This document shows positions 15,190 through 27,614 of a stretch of DNA of 64,000 nt, piece by piece. Source of the stretch: Rotaria sordida (taxonomy: Eukaryota; Rotifera; Eurotatoria; Philodinida; Philodinidae). Each line of letters begins with the position of its first letter. Positions within the stretch are counted from its first letter, which is position 1. The notes below the pieces were generated by a model. The model made no database searches, was not told the origin of the DNA, and was given only the letters and a program-made list of their open reading frames with translations. The translations under genes and the position numbers were made by a program. The stretch is taken from NCBI GenBank assembly GCA_905250125.1, contig CAJNOL010000317.1, forward strand, positions 1 through 64,000, given 5' to 3'.

Positions 15190-17091
15190 TCACCAACGTT
15201 CACGTAATATTGCTGGTGGTTGTATACGTGATAAATGACGATATAAACTTTGAACATAAGTAAAAACAACCTTCCAATCTGGTTTAGCACCCATAAGTAT
15301 CATATCATCTATATCAATTAATGGTTCTATACCAGCACGTTCTCTAAAGAAAAAATACAAATGATAGGAAGAAAAAAAAAACACAGATCAAATGACATAC
15401 AAAGCAACAGTAAAAGCTAATTCAAAATTTTGACGAGGTTCATCAGCAATTAATGTATCGAAATTAAATTCATCAGGAAAATATCGATGAATAATAGCAC
15501 AAAATGCTAAACCATCACTCCATGATGAAGAAAAATTTTTAATATTAATACCCTAATATCAATATAGCAAAATATTTATAGACAAATATATTAATGATTT
15601 ACTTTATAAAATTGTGTAAGATCTTGACACCAACGTAAAATGGTATCTTTAATCGTACTTGGATTTTGAGAACTTAAATAGAAATCATATGTATTATTTT
15701 GTGAATAATTATCTTCTGTATAAAAATATAAGCAAAAGAAAATACGACTAGTGCTAAAATAGCAACAAAAGATCTTAACTTATTTGACCGATCGAAGGTC
15801 AAATATTTTGTTTCGATAGAATGTAAATAAACATTTCGATCGAACTGATAGAGAACTATTACTACTAATAGCATGCAGATGATTATTTCATCAGACAATA
15901 TAAATAGAAGGACATGAAGAATAATATTGTTTTTACCTAATCTTTGGCCTTGTTGTAGAATTTGGTATGACACCATCACCAGCAAGATCTAATTAATAGA
16001 TTTTTTTCTAAAAAAATTAAAGAAATAAAACTTATATTTATATTTAATACCTGTTCGTGATAAGCGTCGAAGTGCAGTAGCTTGTAATTTTTCTTTTTTA
16101 TCAGATTCACGAACAAGATCTGACGGTTTAACTGTTGAATGTGATACACGACGTCTTGCCCATATCGGTATTGTATTATCATGTTCTACATCAGATGATA
16201 ATGGTTTATTTCTATTATGAGCAGATTGATGACGATAATTAGTTGGATGATAATCATTATCAAGATTTGTTGTTATTGTACTTGAACGTTTTCTTGTTGA
16301 TTTAACATTACCTAATATTGGATCATATTCTACTTCAACTTCAACAATATCTTTTGCTATTTATATAATAAAATATATTTAACAAAAAAAAAAAAAGATT
16401 TAAATTTCAATATAAACTTACAATCACCTACTCTATTCACATATGTCATTTCATTTAAACTAGAACGTACACAACCATCAACAAAACCTTTAATATTTTG
16501 TTCAATAGATTTTTTTGGATTATTTTCATTATTTAAATGACGAAAATCTAAAGCATAATTTGATCGATGTAATGGTGATGGTGTTTCTTCATCTTCTTTT
16601 TCACTTATTATTGATATTTGACGAAATATTGGTGTAGACTTATTTTCTTCTTTAATATTTTGTAATGAAATTTGTGAATTGTATGCAGAAAATGGTGATT
16701 GAACGATCTCTAAAATCATGTTTGAAATATTCATATAAATTAGTTGTTTTTTTTTCTTTGATATGTATAAAAAATGTGAATAAATTCTGCGGACAGGGGC
16801 ATTGATTCATATTTCTAGATGCGCCTGTACGTAGAACTTGAACACAAATTTCTGATTTTTATTTATTTATTTAAAATCATTTTTTTAAAAATCTAAACAC
16901 ACACCTCTAGTAGAGTTCGATTGCAAAAGTAGAGATATTGTTTGCTGTTTACCACAATGAATACATTGAAATAAAATATCATGTTTTTGTTCAGGTCGAT
17001 TTTGCGTTACATTGCTATATTGATTTGTTTGCTGTTGTTGTTGTTGAAACTGATCGCGTAAAGATCGTACATTTGTATTCATATGTGACAT
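15190..17091 (-). CDS. Smoothelin-like protein with C-terminal type-2 calponin-homology domain
   Basis: About six or seven exons encode roughly 400 residues. The start at 17091 opens a polar, glutamine-rich N-terminus with a CxxC pair that could bind metal (exon about 16907-17091). Exons at about 16421-16710 and 16053-16356 are low-complexity and Ser/Lys/Arg-rich. A single calponin-homology domain is built from exons at about 15937-15988, 15605-15718, 15402-15553 and 15190-15344. Diagnostic blocks are NFSSSWSDGLAFCAIIH, the RQNFELAF helix and PDWKVVFTYVQSLYRHL, which match smoothelin and smoothelin-like proteins more closely than spectrin-type tandem domains. The stop is TGA at 15190-15192. 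Family members associate with actin and contractile cells. Vertebrate smoothelins carry additional N-terminal regions that are not evident here. Confidence 0.82.
16793..16828. repeat. Short GC-rich inverted repeat in a smoothelin-gene intron
   Basis: ACAGGGGCAT at 16793-16802 is complementary at 9 of 10 positions to ATGCGCCTGT at 16819-16828, leaving a 16-nt loop. It stands out from the AT-rich intron between the first two exons and starts with a CAGGGGC motif like the block at 11990. It could be a relict transposon end pair or an intron hairpin. Confidence 0.5.
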
Positions 17092-17522
17092 CGTGATACA
17101 AATGAATAAATGATCGAATTCATCGTATTCGACTTTTTTTTTCGGATGAGAAAAAAAGAAAACGAAGTAGATTTTTTTGTAAATGACAACGATTTACTAT
17201 GCTTGCTTTCTATCACTTGTTGAATATTCAAGAGCTATTAACATTTTTACATTTGTATGTTCGTTCGGAGTTTTTTTTTTTTTATTAGAAAAAAATTAAG
17301 AATAAGTATGTACACATGTTAGTAATGACAAACGTTAACTAAAGATCATAAAGATATAATCTAGCTAGCTTGTTTAGCTGTTGACATTTACTAATATATC
17401 ACCTTTAAAATGTTGATTCATACAAGGAGAATTATTCATGCGAATTGATTTTAATGTTATGTTATTGTATAATTTCAGTTTGGTTTTCAGATAATAAAAT
17501 CAAGGAGATTTTTAAGATAGAT

Positions 17523-17982
17523 AGATCTTGACGAGTAAAGCGTAATATGTCATCTCGTATGCTGTCTTCTATGAGATATTGGGATCACAATGTTCCCAAT
17601 TTTCGCTCTCATTGCCATGTTTGATTAATCTCAAAAGATTTTTACATGCATTAAACTCTGTTTAGGGTTGGGATCTTTTTAATTTTTGTCCTCCGAATAA
17701 AAAGGCAAGAAATATCGAAGATAGAAAAGAGTTTTTTTTTGTAAGAACCACCAAAAATTAGCAGAGCAATGTTTTTTAAACAAAAAAAAAATACCCATTC
17801 TCAAGTGTATAGGGTATGTGAAAAAAGTTTCAGCTTGATCGGGCGTACTAAACCGAAGAAACAGGGAGTTTCCACACTTTTTTTCATGAAAAAGTTGACT
17901 TGAAGAAAACATAAAACAATGTACAGTTTTCGTTAATTTGATTTCTTCTCGAATTTTTTAACGTTTAAAGACAATTTCTAAA
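17523..17982. repeat. Dispersed repeat, copy 1
   Basis: This segment is collinear with 32302-32770. Shared blocks include GGCTGTCTTCTATGAGATA-like sequence near 17561, AATAAAAA..GCAAGAAATATC-like sequence near 17697, TTTTTTTTGTAAG near 17732, and TTTGATTTCTTCTCGAATTT near 17938. The copies differ by many substitutions and small indels, so the family is not young. No coding capacity or terminal structure was identified. Confidence 0.75.
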
Positions 17983-19425
17983 TCGCAGTATGTACCCAGT
18001 AGATAGATATTACTGTAGACTATGCAGTGGTCACGAAAGAGGAAGATCTTTTGAAAAAGAATTTTTCGTGAAAAGAGTTTGAAAAAACTCTGCTTCAAGG
18101 AAGAGTCAAGATGTACCAGCAGTTCTTGTCTGATCCATTCTAAGCACTGATACAAAATTTATATTTATAATATTTATTGAAAATTATTATAGACAAATCG
18201 TTGTGGCATTGATGAATAAAATATGAGCGAATCATTCTACTTTAATATTAAAAAATGGAAGTCAATATGAATTTTCTATTTCTGTAGGTTACAAATTTTT
18301 CTCTTGTATTTCAATCAAAAAATTTAATCAGAATTGTCTTAGTTTCTTATGTGATTCTCATCAAAAAAAGAATTGAACCTAATGTTTACTTCTTATTAAA
18401 ACTATCATGTTAGGTTTCGTTTGAGTCTACGTTTGCAGATAAACGTTAGAATTATGAAGACTTCAGTCTAGCCTCGTTGAAGAACATCTAATCAGAAAAT
18501 TTGTAAAGTTTCATGGCAGATAAATCTCGATGAGGAGAACGAAATTTGTCATAGACTCAAAGCTCTCGAATGTTTCCTAGTGTGAAATGTTGGGGATAAC
18601 AAGTACAAAATACAAACGTTCCCTTTTATCAGACATATGTCTGATACGATTACAATTTCCTGTTAGAGATAGTAGACATTGTTTGCACTGTCTACATTTT
18701 TCTAAAATCTTTTTATCTCCTTCTGTTCGAATAAACCTGTCAAGTGTCTCGGAGAAATCTTAAAAATGCATGTTTTTTTTGTCAACACTGGAAGAAGCCA
18801 ACAGTACGTCATATTTGAAAACAGAAAAAAGGCGATTCTCCATCATTTTTTTGGTCAAAAAAATCTTAATTTTCAAAAACAGAAAAATAATCTATAGATT
18901 CTTACGTTTTTTCATCGAAAATTTTCTGATTTATCGATTTTCATAGTTATAGATTAATTCATAAACTTTCAGTCATGGAAAGTGATGAAGATTTCCTTAA
19001 ATTCAGACAGATATCCGTATGCTATATCTCTCTAATTCAAAACTATTTCGTTTTTCTGCTTAGTAATTTCTCCTAAATCAACTTTCCGAAAACAGAAACT
19101 TCAATGCAACCATCATATCTAAATAATTATTCTACAGTCATCATGAATTCGATATTTTTATTATTATTATCTCATACATATAATTTCCATTGTCTATCTT
19201 TCATTCATCAACCGTTCACATGGACGGTATGAAACACCATACAATTCCACATAAAATCATCAAATACATCGAAGAAATCAAAACAAAAAACAAAAAAAAA
19301 GGAATATCAGAATATAATCGCGTTACATACAAATGAATTTCTGTCTGACTGATAATTCCACAAAGCAGAACAAAAGAAAAAAAAAATATAGATTCAATTC
19401 GATTTAACTAAATACAAACCAACAA

Positions 19426-19428
<3 letters not shown>

Positions 19429-19457
<29 letters not shown>
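19429..19457. repeat. (CA)n microsatellite
   Basis: Uninterrupted CA dinucleotide tract downstream of the SHOC2 gene. A shorter one follows at about 19630-19645. Confidence 0.9.
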
Positions 19458-19461
<4 letters not shown>

Positions 19462-19736
19462 AAGGCATATAGTTTTTTTGTATATTCAAAGCAGAAAACT
19501 CTATGTGCAATTTCTGTTGTTAAGAGTAAAAAAGATTACACGTACTTATATATATATACAAAAGAAAGAAAACTGAATGTCTAGCGCAAAAAAAATTCTT
19601 TACCGATTTTGTTAAACAAAGACACAAACACACACACACACACAAAATTACCGGTTCAAAAAGAAAAAATAAACACACCGATTTGACTAATAGAGATTTA
19701 GAATACAAATGAAAAAAAATTAAAAGATCTCTAGTA

Positions 19737-22700
19737 TTAACTTAAATTGAATGGTCCTTGTACTTTGAGAAACTAAAAAAGATAAATAATTAATATGAAT
19801 ATAAAATTTGTTTATTTTTTTTTATTCTTGACATACTTGTATCACGAGTGATGGTCCACCGGCCACAATTTCTTGTGGTAAACTTCTCAATGGACAATTT
19901 TCAATGCTCATTATTTGTAAATTTGTACATAATGCTAATTCATATGGTAATACATCCAAATTTGGATTATCATTTACATAAAGTTGTTCAAGTTTTTCTA
20001 ATTGACCTATATCTTCAGGTAATGTTGTTAAATTATTTTCACCAACATTCAAATGTGTAAGATTTGTTAAAGATCTTTATAAATAAGAAAAAAACAAATG
20101 ATCATATATACATATATAAATAACTTTATATAAAAAAAAAAACAAATTACCCAATTGAACGTGGTAATTGTGTTAATTGATTTGATGCAATAATTAATCT
20201 TGTTAATTCTCGTAAATATCCTAGATTTATTTTGTTGTATAAATATAAGATTATAGATAATAATTAATCATTTACCTATTTCCTGAGGTAATGAATCAAG
20301 TTTATTTTCTTCGAGATCTAAATGTCGTAATTTTCTTAATTGACCCAATGATGGAGGAATTCTCTATAATAGAATAAAAACATTTATATTAATTAGCATA
20401 TTATTAGATATGTTATCTTAATATAAAAAGAAAAAGGAACAAATCAATTCTTGCTTTTTCACATGAACATATATAAATATATTAGAATACATAAAAATGC
20501 TTTTTAGATAATTAGCAAATGCTTTAAGATATTTTTATTCATGTTATAGATCGACTTTAAGAGGCTTAGGATAAACAATATTGGAATACGAAACAGGTTT
20601 ATTTCATAGAATAATACTCGAATATATTTAATACATACTTTTAATTGATTATTCGACATAATAAGTACTTCTAAATTTTGTAGATTTTTTATATCTTCTG
20701 GAATAACCGTTAATTGATTTGTTGCTAGATTAAGTTCAACTAATGCTGTCCAAGAACCAATGTCTATAGAAAAAAAAATAATAATAACGAAATGTAAATA
20801 AAATCAGAACATAGTTTAATTTGAATTCTCTTGCGTAAAAGATGTAATCTAACTAATAAAATTTCATTTAATTATCTTAGTTATATATATCTATATTATC
20901 AGATATTTTCTAGTGCCTGATTGTTAATGAATATTAAGTTCAATAACGAGAATTTTTATATTTCTTTTTTTTTTTTTTTGTTCCCATGACATTTCAATAA
21001 GTCACGATGTACGATAGACAATAGTTGTTGAGATCTAGATATCTGACATTCTTCGCATATACTATGACATTTTATAATTAACATCTTTTCACTATGGAAT
21101 AAACTAAAAAAAAAAGTTCCTTGTTGATAATGAATGCAATTCTATTGTATGTCTCTACGGATTTCCCTAGCAGTTTGTTCGATTAGTCCGAAAATATTCA
21201 CTTATTATCTTTTTATTTTATAATAAATTTAAATAACAATAGTATGTATTGTTTAGTGTTAATAGAAGATCGGTATTTTAAGCAACATTTTATCTAAGAA
21301 AAGAAATGCGGCAAGATATTTTCTGCTCTGTTAGTCATCAATTCATGAGTAAAAAGTTCATATACCTCATTATTATAAAGAGTATTTAACAATCTATAAT
21401 TAGACTACTTTTATCTTTTTTGTTATTCTTTTTTTTATAAGTAAAGAATTTGCTAATATATCATACCTAACGGTAATGACGTTAATGAGTTTTCTCTCAT
21501 ATTTAATTTTGATAGATATTTTGCTAAAGAAAATATTGAAAATGGAATTTTATCAATTGTATTACATTCCATATTAATTGAATGTGCAGATGTAAATTGT
21601 GTTGGACCACCTAACGGAAATGAATTAAAATTATTTCTTGCTAATGATATTGTATTTAAATGAATTAAACTTGATAAAAGTCCTTCCTATTACAAGAAAA
21701 AGAAAATAAATAATAGATGAACAATCAAAAAAAGAAAAAAGGAAATCGTTTTGAAATTGAATAAATTTACCGGTAATTGTGAAACATTATTTCCTTCAAT
21801 ATTAAATTCATCAAGTTTTAAACAATTTGCTAATGAAGATGGAATGGCCGAAAGACGATTATATCTGATCAATAGTCGACTAAGATTTTTAAGATTGCCT
21901 ATTAATTCAGGTAAATCAATCAATTCATTATGAGTTAAATCTAATGTTGTTAACTGAGCACAATTTCCTAATAAAAATCAAATTATTATTATCTTTTTTG
22001 TCTAATGAAATAAATCAAAAATTTCCTATCAAACCTATTTCATTTGGTAAATGTTCAAGATGATTATGTGCAACATCAAGTGTTAAAAGTTGTACAAGAT
22101 TTCCAACAGTAATAGGTAATGAACGTATACGATTTTCTCTTAAACTTAACATTTGTAAATTCTAATAAATCAAAATTTGAATTATTGTATTTTTTTTTCT
22201 TCAAATAAAAAAAGACACTTACAACTAAATTTTTTATCATATCTGATACTTCTTTAATTCTATTAAAACGTAAATAAAGTGTTGTTAAACTTGTTATACG
22301 GTAAATAACATCAGGAATCTAAAACACAAAGAAAAAGACATTTTTAAATAAATAAATAAAATTTTCTTACATCATTAAATTTATTATGTCGTAAATCAAG
22401 TACTTTTAATTGTACAAGACGATCCATTGTATCAGGTAATGTTGTTAATGAATTTTCACTTAATGCTAAGACTTTTAAATTAACTAAATTACCAATTTCA
22501 GGTGGTAATTGTTGTATACGATTACTATATAAATATAGTTCTCGAACATGAATCAACTAATTTTATATATATAAAAGAAAACATTGATTTTTCTTGTTTT
22601 TTCAAATATTTAATTTAGAAGAAAAAAAAAATTCTTACATCTTTGATTGTATTAGGTAGAATTGTAACACTACTTTTACTTAAATCAAATCGTTCACTTT

Positions 22701-23977
22701 GTTCATCACGACAATTTTGTATTTCTCGATTAATATCCTATGATAAGACATGAAAGAAATAATATTTATTTATTTATTTTTAATTAATTATCAACAAATC
22801 TTAATATATTATCATATTGTACTATGACCTTTTCTTTTATATCTGAAGTCTTAGATAAATATATATATAAAAGATCAACTTACGGTTTGTTTAGCGTTTG
22901 CAGCTATACGAGATGTCAATGATTTGAATGGATGAATATCCCGTAACATTATTATTATTATTATTATTATTATAAGTTTTCTTTTTTTTTTTTGAATATT
23001 AAGAATTAGTTCATTAAAAATGATCAATATATATAGACGTATATCTTGCTAACAAGTGATCTCACTAAATGCTTAACAGTCGATAACTACTCAATACATC
23101 AATTCTAGTAACATAAACAACAAAGTTTTGTTCGTTCGCGTTTCTTGCCCTCTATCTCTGTCTATTTTGTCGACAAATAGATATGTAAATGGATGGATAG
23201 TTAGAAAGAATAAGAAAGCAGACAACTCAAGTAATAGCACATAACGGAGAAGAAGGAGGAGGGTACCAGAGAGAGCGAGGCATATAGGAAAAAAATGTCT
23301 ACTTGTATCGTTCAGAAAAAACGATGCAGAAAACAAGAAAAACCATTCTCTCCTCTTTGCTATTTTCTCTTCTGTTTTTTTCTATTGAGATGTAGCGATG
23401 ACAGATAGAAAAATATATGTGCGTCATAGATTTTGTTCTATTACTGTTAATCTTTTGTTGTGCCCGAATATATTTCTCGTTCAAAACATTTCTATAGGCA
23501 AATTTGCATATAGCTAGTACAGGTTTTGCAATGCGTGCAATATATTCAACGGAAAAAATCGGAAGTGGAAGAAAAAAAAAGACACTCGATTGTGATTACA
23601 TATTTTTTCCTTTTTCCTATCGACACGGTAATAAAGTAAAAAAAAAACAAAAAATCTTATGCAAATAAATAATAAAGTTGTGCTCATGACATTTGAGTTG
23701 TTGATGGGCTCTTATTCATTATTATTAATACTACGAGTACTACAAGAGAACTTTATTTCTATGTTTAAGATACATACCACTTCGGCTCGGATGCGACCAC
23801 CACGCAATTCTTTTTTGCTCACAGATTTAATGCCAGCCTAATGATAATGAATATTTTGTTGAATATAAAAAAAAAAGTCTATGAATATATAAATATATAT
23901 AGCCTTACAAATGTGACTTGACTTGAAGAACTTGCTGCTGGAGGTTCTTTGTCTTTCGAAGGTTTCGGCAAACTCAT
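19737..23977 (-). CDS. SHOC2: SHOC2-like leucine-rich-repeat scaffold of the RAS-RAF pathway
   Basis: Residue-level resemblance to animal SHOC2 is strong throughout. Exon 1 (23909-23977) and exon 2 (23778-23837) encode a short Lys/Ser-rich N-terminus ending GGRIRAEV, which splices in phase 0 to the exon starting [13 protein letters not shown] (22632-22729). About twenty LRRs follow in exons near 22371-22558, 22220-22318, 22036-22160, 21768-21970, 21466-21687, 20640-20763, 20280-20363, 20150-20225 and 19835-20076. The C-terminal cap has [20 protein letters not shown], and the final exon, about 19737-19774, restores the family ending QFLKVQGP. Without that last splice the frame stops early after VCQE. 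SHOC2 forms a complex with MRAS and PP1 that dephosphorylates RAF; a VxF-type PP1-binding motif (QVTF) ends exon 1. Length is close to the usual 580 residues. One intron, about 20770-21465, is long. Confidence 0.93.
22884..22949 (-). other. SHOC2: Candidate alternative first exon of SHOC2
   Basis: An ATG at 22949 opens 22 codons (beginning [11 protein letters not shown]) that end at a good GTAAGT donor in phase 0, the same phase required by the next SHOC2 exon. No acceptor in a compatible phase was found just upstream of the ATG; the preceding sequence is an ATT repeat and an A-tract. It therefore fits an alternative start better than an internal exon. Using it would give a SHOC2 without the VxF motif. 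A chance open stretch remains possible. Confidence 0.4.
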
Positions 23978-26298
23978 AATCAATCTAGAATAAGAGAGAA
24001 AAATAGTTTTTGTTTTACATTGATCAAGATAAATAGATATGTCTTATGTTCTTCAAAGGTTTTATTAATAAATGAATTGTTCTGTTTACGTGAATAATAG
24101 CTCGAGCTTTTAAGAGAACAACAATTTATGAATCAATCTTACATCATCTATGAGACAAGTAATCGATTGATTATTCATCATGTCAAAGTACATATTCATG
24201 ACCAGCTGAAAATATATAAGCGTCGAGACAAAAAAGAAAAGAATAGAACCGAGAAAACGATATTTTTCTAACAGTATACTTAATTCTTCATCTTTTACTT
24301 CTGTACTATCTCGTTGATATAATAAATATATTCCACGTATAGTTACTAGATTGTTCGATATCATGCATTCTAAAGACATCTATGAATAATAATAATAATA
24401 ATCATAATAATAATAATGATAAATGATAATCACCCATATGTATATATCTATGATATGAAACCTACTTTTGATAATCATCAATGTCACTAATACAACTATC
24501 CAGCTGTTGATAAGCCATCATTCACTTTTATACGTTTTCAAATAAACTCTTCAATGATTAGGAGTCTGATCCATGTATGTACGTATGTATATCATTTGAT
24601 TACACACCCCTGTCGTCACCTTCATAAAACATTTCCTTTTATGAGTACATTACAACTACATAGTTCTTTTCAATTGCACTATAATCATTAAGTAACATTA
24701 ATGAAATAGGAAAATTTGGGAAAAAGACTCTTTTTTTTTCTTTTTTCTCATTACATTGTGCATCACAATGTTTAGTATATTTGGGTATCATCAACAATAG
24801 AAGCAAAAAAGAACAAAAAAAAGGCATGTGCATATACACAAATGTCAAAAGAAAAATAAACAGATGATGATAGAAAATATTGATCTGATGTAGATATATA
24901 TATATATATATATGCATAAAGAACTTTTGGTTTTTTTTTTTTGTTTTCTATTTTTAATTAGAAAGAATGGAGTTAGAAAAAAATGGTTCATTTATTTTAC
25001 CTTAATTGAACATTAATTAAATCATCTAGTTTGTTTTTGTTACTTCGCATATTGATTTCTGTGTAAATTAATTGTTAATAAATATCGTATGGATTAAATA
25101 TAAACTATTCATTGCTCTTAAGAAAAAAAAAAATATTTGAGTATGATAAACAATCTAGAAAATGTTGAGTGCATTTTTGATAATGATGATGATTCTTATG
25201 CTTAGTTTTTATTGACTGTAGGCATTTTTTGGTCAGTCAAATGCTATGCTTCATCATGCTCGATGATCGACAAATTTTACTTGAGGAAAAACAAGAAATC
25301 GAACGTATTCTATATAATTATATTACTTTTATGATTAGAAAGATTTCTGTTAAATGATTTAATTATTTATTTCTTAATAGAATAGTGCTGTTTTTTTGGT
25401 TAGAAAAAAACTATGTTAAACATGTAGTTTATGTTATACAATGAAATTCTAGTAGTAGCTTATTTTTAATTCTATAAATGTAATATAAAAGATATAACTA
25501 TGCTAGATTAAGAGATAAAGAATAAAAGAAAAAACCATATTTCTTTCTAATAAATTAATATTTAATTGTGCTGTATTTATTAACAAAAAGGAATTAAATT
25601 ATTAAGTACTATCAATTAAAAGATATTGACCTTTATTCTAATTTCATTTCCAATGACTAAATATCTATGTGAATTCAATGTGTTGAACTCGAAGTTTTTT
25701 TTTTTTACTCAATTATAAAACTTCTAAAACTTAAAACATTGACTATATTGATAGATTTTAATGTTTTTTCAAATCGAGAAAAATCTTTCCCAATCGAGTA
25801 TTGTTAAAATAACTAAAAAACAAAAATATGTCATTGAACAAAATATGAATACGAAATTATATTTAAAATAGAAACCTTACATTTTATGATTATCAATTTC
25901 TTTCTGTCAAACCACCTTTATATTAAGAATACAACGTGCTCAAGTTATCCTTGTTCTATAGACTAATTTGATGCTCAACAATATTTTTTTCTTTCTTGCT
26001 CTTTTTATTCGTCGTTTAAAAATAATTCCTGAAATAAATTCAAGTAAAAAAATAATTTCAGAGTATGTCAACAGTAAAAGAATTACGTAGAAGATACTAC
26101 GGAAATACAAATGTTCTAATTTCAATAATTGATTCTCAAATGATTATAGTCACAAAATACTATAATATGTGTTATTGTAAACTATCGGCAGATAGAAATT
26201 TAAGCAAAATGTTTTTTCAGCGTTTTTTTTTTGTCATGATTGCTTGTTGAATTATTTGTGGATAGGGATGCATCAATTCTTAGAATGCTTTTAATTTT

Positions 26299-26632
26299 GC
26301 TTTTTTTTCGACTAATTCCAACTTAATTTTGAGAATGATGTTTTTGCATTAGATAAAATCTTAGGAATAGTTTTGGAAAGAGCGTTTAAAACTGATTACA
26401 AGAATCTCTATGAGTTTAGTAATTCTTAAGTCTGGAAATATTCTAAACTTCGATTAGAAATTTAAGAAATTGGTTTATGTCTGATTATAAAAACGCATGT
26501 CCAGTTTTGAGAATTAACGGACTACTAGTGATTCTTGTAATTAGTTTTGAATGTTCTTTCCAAAGCTATTCTTAGATTTTGTCTAATGTAAAACACAAGT
26601 CTCAAAATCAATTCTAATTAGTCGAAAAAAAA
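26299..26632. mobile_element. Fold-back (long inverted repeat) element 1, MITE-like
   Basis: The left arm (about 26299-26438) and right arm (about 26497-26632) are imperfect reverse complements over about 135 bp, with small indels. Examples of paired blocks are TCGACTAATT at the outer ends, TTTGGAAAGA in the middle and ACAAGAATC further in. The unpaired centre is about 60 bp. There is no open frame. Mismatches are scattered, as expected for an old insertion. Clear target-site duplications were not identified. Confidence 0.8.
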
Positions 26633-27589
26633 CTAAGAAATACGAATTTTCAACCAATTCTGAACTCTTTGTTTCGTATTTCATCAATTTTGACTACTGT
26701 TTCAGATAGAGCAGTTATGTTTGACATAAACAATCTACAAGAACTACATGAAAATGTCATCTTTGACATCATATTCTAGAAATTGATGCATCTACTATTC
26801 TACTTCTGAAGATGTTATTTTTGACATATTCAAATAATTTCTTTTGGTAGCAAAAATTAGTCTTAAAAAAAATCAGAAAAGTTTATATAACTGGAATATG
26901 ACAAAAGCATCAAATTTCATTAGGATTGACATTTTCTTTTAGTTTTACTCGTCAATAATTAAGAGAGAAAAAAAAATCGATTTTTTTCGATATGACAGAA
27001 AAACACCATAAAATCGATTCATACTGCATCAAATAGTATTCTTCATACTCTCGAAACAAGTTTTCGTCAACGCTCAGTCCTTTCACCTCGTCACTATTTT
27101 TTTAAGAATAATCTAATCTGTAGTTTTGTCTAAATAATATTAGTTTCATTTGAAACAAAAGCTCTGAATACATATCCATTTTTATGATGTTTTTACTATT
27201 ATATTGAAAAACAAAACGACTTTTTTTTCGTAACTATTGACGAGTACAATCAAAAGAAAATATCGAGCCTAATGAAACTTGAATTTTTTGGCGTATTCTA
27301 GTGTTTTAATTCAATGTGCATTGAAGAACTTCGAACAAGGTCTTAATATTTTTAAGCGTTAGAAGTACTGTGTAAATCCGCAATACACAATTTAATAAGC
27401 AAAAATATTTCTAACTTCGAACTTTAATAATATTGATGATAGGATACTTCATTCAAAGTTTAAAACATCTTACCTATTTAGTCAAATGTATGTGCTTACT
27501 AGAAGCACATCCAAATGGTTTATCACCGATAGACAACAAAAAAAAAAAAACATTTTTTTTGTTCCTTCCTTCCAAGAAAGTATTGGGAA

Positions 27590-27614
27590 ATTTCTGTTGA
27601 ACTTCAACAGAAAT
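27590..27614. repeat. Perfect 12-bp palindrome with one-base spacer
   Basis: ATTTCTGTTGAA, one C, then its exact reverse complement. The surrounding sequence does not extend the symmetry. It could form a small hairpin or be a dyad binding site; nothing nearby indicates a function. Confidence 0.7.

Larger units (their letters stand above)
17092..19736. other. Intergenic region between smoothelin-like and SHOC2 genes
   Basis: No gene recognised. It contains one copy of a dispersed repeat of about 460 bp (17523-17982), an unassigned non-coding stretch at about 18430-18620 that resembles the flank of the other repeat copy only weakly, and CA microsatellites at about 19429-19457 and 19630-19645. 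The last part should include the SHOC2 3' UTR. Confidence 0.5.
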
